Shown one piece after another: positions 5,647 to 13,126 of a stretch of 15,267 nucleotides of DNA. This DNA comes from UMGS1498 sp900552335 (GTDB taxonomy: Bacteria; Bacillota_I; Bacilli_A; RF39; UBA660), in the NCBI GenBank assembly GCA_902477075.1, contig CABSFU010000025.1, positions 1-15,267 on the forward strand. Reading direction: 5' to 3'. Both the position numbers and the translations under genes were made by a program. How positions within the stretch are numbered: position 1 is the first letter of the stretch; each line of letters starts with the position of its first letter. The notes beneath the pieces were generated by a model. That model saw only the letters and a program-made list of their open reading frames with translations. It did not search any database and was not told the DNA's origin.

Positions 5647-6573
5647 ATGAAAAGAAAAGGATTTACATTGATTGAATTACTATCTGTAATTGTGATATTA
5701 GCTGTTATTACATTAATAACAGTACCAATGATAACAAATGTAATAGAAGAAAGTAAAAAGAAAGCACTAGCGTCTAGTATACAAGGACTAGTAGAATCCG
5801 CCAATTTGTATGCGATAGAAAATGATGGAGTCTATGAATTTTTATTTGATAAGGAACACAAAGGAAGTACCATAAAAGGAGAAAGTCTAGATTATAGAGG
5901 AACCATAGATGGGGAAGGAAAACTCTATTTAGATAAAGAGGAAAATGTCAGTGTTTGTATCTCAAATGATACCTATTATGTATATAAAAACTATAATAGT
6001 GGAATTATCGTAGGAGAAAGAAAAGCAGGAAATTGTATTATAGGATTTGATGCTTTAACAAATAAATATGTAGCAATGTTAGATAATGGAACAGGGAATG
6101 TTAGTAATGTGTATTCCAAAGATGAAGTAAATAACTTAGTAGATACAAAAGTAACAGAATTAGATACTAAAATAACAAATAATACAAATGAAATCACAAA
6201 CATGAAAAGTAATATCAAGGAACTACAAACAAATTTAAATAATTATGCCTTACAAAGTGAATTAGAAAAAACAAATGCTAATATAGAAAATTTATCTAGT
6301 TTAGTGAATAGTAATAAGGAAAATTTAAATGATTTAATTTTAATTCGTTCTTTTTCAAGCACACAAAATTTTACTTCGGGATCAGGTAATTGGCTATCAA
6401 CTGGTTTAGGAAATATAGATGGTTATACTGTAATTGGTGGATATGCTTATTCTAATCAACCAACATGGGTATATATTACAAGTAATTTATTTCCAAATTA
6501 TGTTGGATATCATTGTGTAGTTACTGGTTCAGCTACGATAAGTGGTACAGTAATTTATTTAAAAAATAAATAA
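5647..6573 (+). CDS. Prepilin-like protein with coiled coil and tail-fibre-like C-terminal domain
   Basis: 308 residues. A class III signal (MKRKG cut before F6, with E10 as the essential Glu5 of the mature pilin) leads into a hydrophobic helix to about residue 28. A pilin-like helix and short globular region run to about 133 with C104 and C130, which could form a disulfide. Residues about 155-232 are a heptad coiled coil that starts VYSKDEVNNLVDTKV, a motif style seen in phage tail fibres. Residues about 233-308 form a Gly/Ser/Tyr-rich tip ending GTVIYLKNK, also fibre-like. The start is the ATG at 5647 behind AGGAAGGAAGAGG; a TTG further upstream would fall in the terminator T run. I infer a surface fibre displayed through the type IV pilus or related pathway. 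No pilus assembly genes are in the window. Confidence 0.72.
   Translation: MKRKGFTLIELLSVIVILAVITLITVPMITNVIEESKKKALASSIQGLVESANLYAIENDGVYEFLFDKEHKGSTIKGESLDYRGTIDGEGKLYLDKEENVSVCISNDTYYVYKNYNSGIIVGERKAGNCIIGFDALTNKYVAMLDNGTGNVSNVYSKDEVNNLVDTKVTELDTKITNNTNEITNMKSNIKELQTNLNNYALQSELEKTNANIENLSSLVNSNKENLNDLILIRSFSSTQNFTSGSGNWLSTGLGNIDGYTVIGGYAYSNQPTWVYITSNLFPNYVGYHCVVTGSATISGTVIYLKNK
5723..6036 (+). repeat. Duplicated pilin-module segment, copy 1
   Basis: Matches 14938-15267. Blocks 5723-5778 (56 nt) and 5785-5871 (87 nt) are identical to the other copy by eye. The preceding 76 nt differ at about 14 positions, mostly silent. The abrupt change fits gene conversion between the paralogues. Confidence 0.85.
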
Positions 6574-6580
6574 AAATATC

Positions 6581-6613
6581 AAAAATGTTTGAAATTAAAT
6601 TTAAACATTTTTT
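6581..6613 (+). terminator. Intrinsic terminator after the pilin-like gene
   Basis: AAAAATGTTTGAA (6581-6593) pairs with TTTAAACATTTTT (6600-6612), a 13-bp stem with one G-U pair and a 6-nt loop, ending in a T run. Confidence 0.75.
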
Positions 6614-6642
6614 GTATAAATATTTTTTATGTTTCCATATTA
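6614..6642 (+). promoter_or_regulatory. Possible forespore (sigma-G/F-type) promoter of spoVA
   Basis: GTATA (6614-6618) followed after 17 nt by CATATTA (6636-6642) resembles the sigma-G consensus (GHATR about 18 nt before CATnHTA). In B. subtilis spoVA is sigma-G dependent. A caution: transcription would start near 6649, inside the ribosome binding site, leaving a leader of only about 11 nt. Confidence 0.42.
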
Positions 6643-6659
6643 ATTTTAGGAGGAAAGAT

Positions 6660-7106
6660 ATGGAAAAAAATAAGTATAAAACATTGGTAGATAAATATAA
6701 ACCAAAAGAAAATCGATTATATAATGGATTAATTGCTTTTCTTGTAGGTGGTATTATGGGTGTCATAGGTGAATTTTTAGTAGAATTTTATTCTTCTTGG
6801 TTGCACATTTCTACTGCTCAAGCTGGAACATTTATGATTATAACTTTAATATTTGTAGGTTGCTTATTAACTTGTTTTGGCTTTTTTGATAAATGGGTTA
6901 TGTGGGCAAAAGCAGGACTAATTGTGCCAATTACTGGATTTGCACATTCTATGATGAGTGCTGCTTTAGATTATAAAAAAGAAGGATTAGTAACAGGAAT
7001 AGGGGCAAATATGTTTAAATTAGCTGGAACTGTTATCATTTTTGGAGTAGTAAGTGCTTATGCATTTGGATTAATTAGAATCTTATTATTTGGAGGTAGT
7101 GTATGA
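6660..7106 (+). CDS. spoVAC: Stage V sporulation protein AC
   Basis: 148 residues, the normal family length. It has a charged N-terminus (KYKPKENRLYN) and several membrane segments (about 23-45, 56-80, 88-108, 120-146). The conserved SpoVAC block includes CFGFFDKWVMWAKAGL, VPITGFAHSMMSAALDYKKEG and GIGANMFKLAGTVI. SpoVAC is an inner spore-membrane channel component that moves dipicolinic acid into the developing spore and releases it on germination. The start at 6660 follows AGGAGG (6648-6653); an in-frame extension upstream would run through the pilin terminator and is rejected. It is first in a three-gene unit and its TGA overlaps the spoVAD ATG by 4 nt. Confidence 0.96.
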   Translation: MEKNKYKTLVDKYKPKENRLYNGLIAFLVGGIMGVIGEFLVEFYSSWLHISTAQAGTFMIITLIFVGCLLTCFGFFDKWVMWAKAGLIVPITGFAHSMMSAALDYKKEGLVTGIGANMFKLAGTVIIFGVVSAYAFGLIRILLFGGSV

Positions 7107-8092
7107 CATTTCGATACAAAAATGTATATATCAATGAGACAGCAACTATAACAGGTCCTTATGAAAAAAATGGACCCTTAAATAATTATTTTGATAAAAG
7201 TTACCAAGATTTTTATTTTGGAAAAAAGACATGGGAACAAGCAGAAAGTAAACTAATAGAAGATAGTGTAGATTTATTACTATCAAAAATTGGCAAAACA
7301 CGATTTGATATTGATTTAATGATATCAGGGGATTTATTAAATCAGATTGTAGCATCTAATTATGCAGCTAGTAACTTAAAAATCCCTTACCTAGGAATTT
7401 ATAGTGCATGTGCTACTAGTGTAGAGGGATTAATTTTAGCCTCCAATATGATTGAAAAAAATCAAATAAAAAATTGCATTTGTTCTGTTTCTTCTCATAA
7501 TAATGCAGCAGAAAAACAATTTCGTTATCCTACTGAATATGGTGGTGTAAAGCCAAAAACAACGACATTTACTGTAACGGGTGGAGCAGCAGCTTTCTTA
7601 AGTTCGAATCCCGGAAAAATTAAAGTAGAATCTTCTACTATTGGTATAGTAGCTGATATGGATATTAAAGACGCTTATAATATGGGAGCTGTTATGGCCC
7701 CCGCTTGTGCGGATACAATATATAGACATTTAACAGATATGAAAAGAACGGTAGATGATTACGATTTAATATTAAGTGGTGATTTAGGAATTTATGGTAA
7801 AAAAATTTTAAAAGAATATATGCAAGTAGAATATGGAATCAATTTAAAAAAATATGATGACACTGCTTGTATGATTTATGATATAGAGAATCAACCAGTA
7901 TATGCAGGTGGAAGTGGTCCGGCTTGTGCACCACTTGTTACATACTCTTATATTTTTAATAAAATGAAAAAAGGAGAATTAAAGAGGATATTATTAGTAG
8001 CAACAGGTGCTTTAATGTCTACTACGATGGTAAATGAAAAATTAAGTATACCTTCTATTGCACATGCCATTAGTTTGGAGGTGGCAGAATGA
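7103..8092 (+). CDS. spoVAD: Stage V sporulation protein AD
   Basis: 329 residues, close to the family's 335-340. It has a thiolase-like fold without thiolase activity and binds dipicolinic acid in other spore formers. Visible landmarks are GIYSACATSVEG with C103 at the old thiolase nucleophile site, the strongly conserved SSHNNAAEKQFRYPTEYGG (131-148), TFTVTGGAAAF, LSGDLGIYG (224-232), the YAGGSGPACAP segment (267-277) and LLVATGALMS (297-306). It is soluble and presumed peripheral on the inner spore membrane with SpoVAC and SpoVAE. GGAGGT at 7092-7097 and an ATGA overlap with spoVAC set the start, and another 4-nt overlap leads into spoVAE. This spacing suggests fixed stoichiometry by translational coupling. 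Confidence 0.96.
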   Translation: MTFRYKNVYINETATITGPYEKNGPLNNYFDKSYQDFYFGKKTWEQAESKLIEDSVDLLLSKIGKTRFDIDLMISGDLLNQIVASNYAASNLKIPYLGIYSACATSVEGLILASNMIEKNQIKNCICSVSSHNNAAEKQFRYPTEYGGVKPKTTTFTVTGGAAAFLSSNPGKIKVESSTIGIVADMDIKDAYNMGAVMAPACADTIYRHLTDMKRTVDDYDLILSGDLGIYGKKILKEYMQVEYGINLKKYDDTACMIYDIENQPVYAGGSGPACAPLVTYSYIFNKMKKGELKRILLVATGALMSTTMVNEKLSIPSIAHAISLEVAE

Positions 8093-8439
8093 ATTATTTA
8101 AATGCTTTTTTATTTGCTGGATTTATATGTTTAATCGGACAAATTATTTTAGATAATACAAAATTAACACCAGGACATGTTACAACTATTTTTGTAGTTG
8201 TAGGTGCTTTTTTAGATATTTTTAGTATTTACGATAAATTTGTTCTGTGGGCTGGTGGAGGAGCGCTTGTTCCTATTACAAGTTTTGGCCATTTATTAAT
8301 TCATGGCGCTATTGAAAAAGCTTTAGAATATGGTGTGATTGGACTTGCTATGGGAATGTTTGATTTAACTTCTTCTGGAATTATTTCAGCTATTGTAATT
8401 TCTTTCTTTTTATCTATCTTTTTTAATCCAAAAGACTAA
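8089..8439 (+). CDS. spoVAE: Stage V sporulation protein AE (SpoVAEb type)
   Basis: 116 residues, typical for the family. Four hydrophobic segments are seen (about 5-22, 30-48, 55-75, 88-113). The conserved stretch runs IGQIILDNTKLTPGH, FLDIFSIYDKFVLWAGGGA and LVPITSFGHLLIHG. It shares the same DKxVxWA and PITxFxH patterns as SpoVAC, to which the family is related. It is the third element of the dipicolinate channel. GGAGGT at 8077-8082 and an overlap with the spoVAD stop set the start. No spoVAA, AB, EA or F follows: a terminator closes the unit, so this is the minimal C-D-E set common in clostridia. Confidence 0.95.
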   Translation: MNYLNAFLFAGFICLIGQIILDNTKLTPGHVTTIFVVVGAFLDIFSIYDKFVLWAGGGALVPITSFGHLLIHGAIEKALEYGVIGLAMGMFDLTSSGIISAIVISFFLSIFFNPKD

Positions 8440-8462
8440 AAAAAGCCAAAATTGGCTTTTTT
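8439..8462. terminator. Bidirectional terminator between spoVAE and the convergent small gene
   Basis: AGCCA and TGGCT flanked by A and T runs give a stem of about 11 bp (8439-8449 with 8452-8462), with T runs on both strands. It sits exactly between the spoVAE stop and the stop of the minus-strand gene. Confidence 0.85.
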
Positions 8463-8898
8463 ATATGTATTTTGTTAATTGAATACAGTTTTTTCTTTCT
8501 TCTTTTTCAAAAGAAGCAGTATTTATTTTCATATGAAGGCGTAATAAATGATTTAACATCTTTTCTGGATTAGAACATTGAAATTCATGGCCATTTTGGT
8601 AGCAATAATAAATACTATCACTATTTTTTTCATTTAATTTTTCTTCACTAGTTAAATGTTTACGGATATTATCTAATATTTCTGTATCAATGGATAAGGT
8701 ACCAGAAATTTTTTTTATATTTATGCCATAAGATAAGCAGTTCTTATTAATAAAGCCTAAAAATTGTGCATAGAAACATAATTTATAACTATAAGCTGCT
8801 TCATCATTTTTGTGCTTTAATTGTTCAATAATAACATTTGTATATCCTTTCATTTCAGATAAAAATTTTTGTTCAATTAGATTTTTAGTTAAATTCAT
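8461..8898 (-). CDS. Hypothetical 145-residue protein with a Cys/His cluster
   Basis: I do not recognise this protein. It is mostly alpha-helical and charged, with no signal peptide or membrane segment, so it is probably cytoplasmic. A Cys/His cluster stands out: C99, H104, C108, H117 and H122 (YYCYQNGHEFQC then NHLLRLH), a spacing that could bind a metal, though it is not a standard zinc finger I can name. GAGGGGG at 8905-8911 (minus strand) and a good promoter support it being a real gene. It is convergent with the spoVA unit and shares its terminator; it is divergent from smc. Nothing in the context gives a role. Confidence 0.72.
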   Translation of the reverse strand: MNLTKNLIEQKFLSEMKGYTNVIIEQLKHKNDEAAYSYKLCFYAQFLGFINKNCLSYGINIKKISGTLSIDTEILDNIRKHLTSEEKLNEKNSDSIYYCYQNGHEFQCSNPEKMLNHLLRLHMKINTASFEKEERKNCIQLTKYI

Positions 8899-8929
8899 AA
8901 TTTTCCCCCTCTTTTAGTTGATGTTGCTT

Positions 8930-8958
8930 ATTTTAGCATATTCTATTACAAAAAGCAA
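8930..8958 (-). promoter_or_regulatory. Promoter of the 145-residue protein gene
   Basis: Read on the minus strand, TTGCTT (8953-8958) and TAAAAT (8930-8935) are 17 bp apart, with TGC before the -10 giving an extended -10. Confidence 0.62.
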
Positions 8959-9028
8959 ATTTTTTATGCTAAGAAATAGAATAATACTCTTATATGAATT
9001 GCTGTTTTTTATTGAAAAACTTTAATGA

Positions 9029-9057
9029 TTGTTTTCAAAATTAAAATATAGTATAAT
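9029..9057 (+). promoter_or_regulatory. Promoter of smc
   Basis: TTGTTT (9029-9034), 17-bp spacer, perfect TATAAT (9052-9057), start near 9064. It lies inside the upstream in-frame extension of the smc frame, which shows that translation must begin downstream. Confidence 0.72.
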
Positions 9058-9079
9058 ATTTCCTAGTGAGTGTGGTAAT

Positions 9080-12025
9080 ATGTATTTAAAAAAAATTATA
9101 GCTTCGGGGTTTAAATCTTTTGCAGACAAAACAGTTATTGAACTTACAGATGGTATTACTGGAGTAGTTGGACCAAATGGTAGTGGAAAAAGTAATGTAG
9201 TAGATGCTGTCAGATGGGTTCTTGGTGAACAATCTATTAAATCTTTAAGAGGAGATAATAACATGACAGATGTTATTTTTTCTGGTAGTAAATCAAGAAA
9301 ACCACAAAATGTAGCAACAGTTACCTTAGTATTTGATAATCAAGATCACTATTTAAAAATTGATTTTAACGAAGTAGCAATTCGCAGAAGAGTTTATAAA
9401 GATGGAACCAATGAATATTCTATCAATGAAGAGAAATGTCGTTTGAAAGATGTTACGGATTTGTTTTTAGATACAGGTATTGCAAAAGAGAGTTTTAACA
9501 TTATTTCACAAGGAAAAGTAAGTGAAATTATTACTAGCAAACCAGAAAATAGAAGAACTATTTTTGAAGAAGCAGCTGGTGTATTAAAATATAAAAAGAG
9601 AAAAGAAGAGGCAATTCGAAAATTAGATCGAACCAATGAAAATTTAAATAGAGTAAACGACATTATTGGCGAATTAGAATCACAAATAGGTCCTTTAAAA
9701 GAAGACCGTGATAAAGCTCTAATTTTTCAGGAAACTAATGATAAACTAGAACAATTAGAAGTAGCTTATATTACAGAAGAAATTACAGATTTAAATGAAA
9801 AATATCAGTTATCTAAAAAGAAAATGGAAAGTTTAAATGAAGAAATTATTTCCTTATCCACCATCAATAGTACCAATTCTACTTCTATTGAACAAGGAAA
9901 AGTAAAATTAAATGAATTCGATCAAAAAATTAGTAATCTGCAATTACAACTAATAGAACAAATAAAGAAAGTGGAAAAAATTAATAGTGAAAAAAATATT
10001 CTATTAGAAAGAAAACAATATGAAGTAGATGATATAAAATTACATAATCATTTATTAGAATTAAAAGAAGAGGGTTTAAAATTACAAAATGATTATCATA
10101 AAGTAGAATTAGAAGAAGAACAAATTCAAAAAGATTACAGTTTAAAAAAAGAACAAAAAGATACATTAGAAGAATCATTGAAAAAAATAAAGCAATCAAA
10201 AATGAATTTAGAAAATAAATTAACCACATTCTTAAGAAAAAAAGTAGAATTAGAAAATAAAGTTTCTAATTTACAAAATATGATAGAAAATAATAGTTTA
10301 TTACCATCTTCTGTAACTGCTATTCTTTCCAATCCTAAACTTACAGGGGTTATCGATGCGATTGGAAATTTGATAGAGGTTGGAGAAGATTATTCTAAAT
10401 GTATTAGCGTTGCTTTAGGAGCAAGTGCCTCTTATGTTGTAATGGAAAATGAAAAAGATATACAACAATCTATTCAATATTTAAAACAAAATCACTTAGG
10501 AAGAGCTACCTTTTTCCCTTTAAATATTATTAAATCTAAATATGTAGATAGGGACACATTATCCCTTGTTGCAAAACAAGATGGTTTTATTGATTTAGCT
10601 AGTAATTTAGTAAAATATGATATAAAATATAAAAATATTATTGAAAATCAATTAGGAAATATTCTTGTTGTAAAAGATATGAATGCTGCTAATGCAATTG
10701 GTAAAAAAATTAATCATATTTATCGAATTGTAACGTTAGATGGTGAAATGTTTCATGTTGGTGGCTCTATCACTGGTGGAGATTATGTTAAAACTAGAAA
10801 TATGATATCGATTAAATATGATTTAGAAAATGAATTAAAAGAGCAACAAAAAAATGTAGAAAATATTAAAGAAATTGAAAATAATATGAACGAAATAGAT
10901 TATGAATATCGTTCTATAGAAGATAAGTTATATTTAAATAATAAAGAAATGATAACTGTACAAGAATTACTTTCTAATAAAAATATGTTAAAGCAAAATT
11001 TAAAGGAAGAATTAGACAAAATAAAAAGTGATGAAAAAGGAACTAACTCTATTTTGAATCATGAATTAAGTAATGAAGAAGAAAAAATATTATCTTCTTA
11101 CTATGAAGCAGTAGACTCTAAAAATAAAATAGAATCTGATTTAGAAATAGTCAAAAAAGACAGAACGAATTTATATGAAAAATTAGAAGAAAGCGAATTT
11201 AGTTTAAAACAAGAAAATAGTTTAGTAAATTCTAAAAATAAAGAAGTCAAAGATTTAGAAATAGAAGTAAATCGCATGGATGTTAAATTAGATAATTTAC
11301 TTTCTAAACTAAATGAAACATATGGTTTAACATATGAAAAAGCTAGATATTCTTATCATTTGGATATGGATAGGGAAGATGCTAGAATACAAGTAATGGA
11401 ATTAAAACGAGTTATCAAGGATTTAGGAATGGTTAACTTAGGTGCTATTGAAGAATTTGAAAGAGTAAATGAACGCTATGAATTCTTACATCATCAAAAA
11501 GAAGATTTAGACAAAGCAATAGAAACGTTATTAGAAATTATTAAAGAAATGGATCAAGTAATGATTACATCTTTTAAAGATACTTTTGAAACAATTCGTA
11601 ATCATTTTAAAGAAACATTTAGAGAATTATTTAAGGGTGGTAATGCTGATTTAAAATTAACAGATCCAAATAATTTGTTAGAAACTGGCATTGAAATTGT
11701 AGCATCTCCTCCTGGAAAAAGCTTAAGAAGTATTTCTTTATTATCTGGTGGTGAAATGACCTTTACAGCCATTAGTTTGTTATTTGCTATTTTAAAAACG
11801 AGACCAGTTCCATTTTGTATTTTGGATGAAGTAGAAGCAGCTCTTGATGAAGTAAATGTAGATAGCTTTGGTGAATATTTAAGTAAATTTAAGGAAAAAA
11901 CGCAATTTATTTTAATTACACACAAGAAAAAAACAATGGAATATGCTGATGTGTTATATGGTATAACCATGCAAGAATCTGGTGTCAGTAAATTAGTAAG
12001 TGTACGTTTAGAAGAAATAAAATAG
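9080..12025 (+). CDS. smc: Chromosome partition protein SMC (short-armed)
   Basis: 981 residues from the ATG at 9080 (MYLKKI). That start is preferred because the promoter lies between it and the frame's upstream end; the ribosome binding site (GTGAGTGTGG) is weak. The N-terminal ATPase half has Walker A GPNGSGKS (31-38) and ends near 165. A coiled coil follows, a hinge lies at about 420-575 (GVIDAIGNLIEV to HVGGSITGG), then the returning coil, and the C-terminal half has LSGGEM (888-893) and Walker B FCILDE (D916, E917). SMC homodimers load on DNA with ScpA/ScpB to organise and separate chromosomes. At about 1180 residues, typical Firmicute SMC is longer; here the arms are short, as in mycoplasmas. 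The signature has Met893 where Lys/Arg is usual. No rnc or ftsY neighbours are present. Confidence 0.95.
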   Translation: MYLKKIIASGFKSFADKTVIELTDGITGVVGPNGSGKSNVVDAVRWVLGEQSIKSLRGDNNMTDVIFSGSKSRKPQNVATVTLVFDNQDHYLKIDFNEVAIRRRVYKDGTNEYSINEEKCRLKDVTDLFLDTGIAKESFNIISQGKVSEIITSKPENRRTIFEEAAGVLKYKKRKEEAIRKLDRTNENLNRVNDIIGELESQIGPLKEDRDKALIFQETNDKLEQLEVAYITEEITDLNEKYQLSKKKMESLNEEIISLSTINSTNSTSIEQGKVKLNEFDQKISNLQLQLIEQIKKVEKINSEKNILLERKQYEVDDIKLHNHLLELKEEGLKLQNDYHKVELEEEQIQKDYSLKKEQKDTLEESLKKIKQSKMNLENKLTTFLRKKVELENKVSNLQNMIENNSLLPSSVTAILSNPKLTGVIDAIGNLIEVGEDYSKCISVALGASASYVVMENEKDIQQSIQYLKQNHLGRATFFPLNIIKSKYVDRDTLSLVAKQDGFIDLASNLVKYDIKYKNIIENQLGNILVVKDMNAANAIGKKINHIYRIVTLDGEMFHVGGSITGGDYVKTRNMISIKYDLENELKEQQKNVENIKEIENNMNEIDYEYRSIEDKLYLNNKEMITVQELLSNKNMLKQNLKEELDKIKSDEKGTNSILNHELSNEEEKILSSYYEAVDSKNKIESDLEIVKKDRTNLYEKLEESEFSLKQENSLVNSKNKEVKDLEIEVNRMDVKLDNLLSKLNETYGLTYEKARYSYHLDMDREDARIQVMELKRVIKDLGMVNLGAIEEFERVNERYEFLHHQKEDLDKAIETLLEIIKEMDQVMITSFKDTFETIRNHFKETFRELFKGGNADLKLTDPNNLLETGIEIVASPPGKSLRSISLLSGGEMTFTAISLLFAILKTRPVPFCILDEVEAALDEVNVDSFGEYLSKFKEKTQFILITHKKKTMEYADVLYGITMQESGVSKLVSVRLEEIK

Positions 12026-12047
12026 GACTTTTGCAAGTCCTATTTTC
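12019..12047. terminator. Bidirectional terminator between smc and vanY-like genes
   Basis: A 12-bp perfect stem (12019-12030 with 12035-12046) around loop TTGC, containing TAGGACTT and AAGTCCTA and bordered by A and T runs. It includes the smc stop codon and serves convergent genes. Confidence 0.85.
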
Positions 12048-12061
12048 ATTGTAAAAATAAA

Positions 12062-13117
12062 TTATTTATTTTCAATATAATAAGCATAATATTCTTCAAA
12101 TGTAATGTTTTCTTTATAAATTTTTGTAGCAACATCTACACCAACATATCGGTAATGCCATGGTTCATATTGATACCCGGTAATCCATTCTTTTCCTTTT
12201 GGATAACGGATAATAAATCCATATTTATAAGAGTTTTCTTTTAACCATTGAAATTCTTTTGTTGATTCAAATCCATTTAGATTACCGCCACGTCTTGAAA
12301 TATCAATAGCAAGTCCAGTTTGATGTTCTGAATAACCAGCTCTGGCAGAATAGGTATCTGCTAATGTTTTTCCATCGCGACTAACATATCTATTATATAA
12401 ACTGTATTGTGTATTATAACTTCTATAAGGAGAGAAAATATATAAATTAACACCATCTTTACTAGCGTCATTATACATTTGAATAAAAGCTTCATAAGTT
12501 GTTTTTTCTAATTCTAATGTTTTTCCATATTTGGAATCAATTGTTACTAAATTATCTGGCACATAATCAGAGGATAAGTAATGATATTTATTAACAATCA
12601 TTAAATATCCTTTTGATACATCACTAAGTACTTCATTTGTATAAAAAGTGTAATTAACGTTACTATTAACCGCTGTAATCGTGTAGTCGATTTTATCTTG
12701 TTCTGTAGAAAATTTATGATTTAAATTTTTTTCATATTCTAAGTATGTATTTAAATTATTATGAATATAATATTTGCTTTTCATGAATAGGAGAGTTATA
12801 TCATCATAAGTTATATTTAAATTATTATAATGATTGTTAACAATATAAATAGTATCGTCTATTGAAAGAGCTTTTTCATTCATGAATTCTATATAATCTT
12901 CTAAATAATTTTCATCAAAATTTTTATTTTCAATTAATGTAATATAATTGGCATTATAATTTTTGGTTTCTAAACTAGCAATATTTTCTTCTTTTAACGT
13001 TTGAATGATATTAATTTCTTCTTCACTATATCCAAGTTCTTTTAATGGATTTATTTTTTCTACTTTACTACAGCCTGTTAGTAATAAAACTACAATAATT
13101 AATTTAAATTTTTTCAT
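12062..13117 (-). CDS. M15 family (VanY/LdcB-type) carboxypeptidase, lipoprotein
   Basis: 351 residues. It begins with a lipoprotein signal ending LLTGC (lipid Cys16). Residues about 25-165 are helical repeats starting with LKELGYSEEEI, and the VanY domain is at about 170-351. The catalytic set is complete: SPYRS (229-233), SEHQTGLAID with zinc ligands H265 and D272, and EPWH with catalytic E318 and ligand H321. Enzymes of this family remove the terminal D-Ala from peptidoglycan stem peptides (D,D- or L,D-carboxypeptidase). Here I infer a wall-trimming role, not vancomycin resistance, because no van genes are nearby. AAGGAGA overlapping the end of the upstream gene supports the start. It is second in an operon with its paralogue, 9 nt apart. 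Confidence 0.88.
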   Translation of the reverse strand: MKKFKLIIVVLLLTGCSKVEKINPLKELGYSEEEINIIQTLKEENIASLETKNYNANYITLIENKNFDENYLEDYIEFMNEKALSIDDTIYIVNNHYNNLNITYDDITLLFMKSKYYIHNNLNTYLEYEKNLNHKFSTEQDKIDYTITAVNSNVNYTFYTNEVLSDVSKGYLMIVNKYHYLSSDYVPDNLVTIDSKYGKTLELEKTTYEAFIQMYNDASKDGVNLYIFSPYRSYNTQYSLYNRYVSRDGKTLADTYSARAGYSEHQTGLAIDISRRGGNLNGFESTKEFQWLKENSYKYGFIIRYPKGKEWITGYQYEPWHYRYVGVDVATKIYKENITFEEYYAYYIENK

Positions 13118-13126
13118 ATTTTCTCC

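Noticed and set aside
9029..9079. Upstream TTG start of smc
   Set aside because: The -35 and -10 boxes fall in this stretch, and SMC proteins normally begin MYLKKI.
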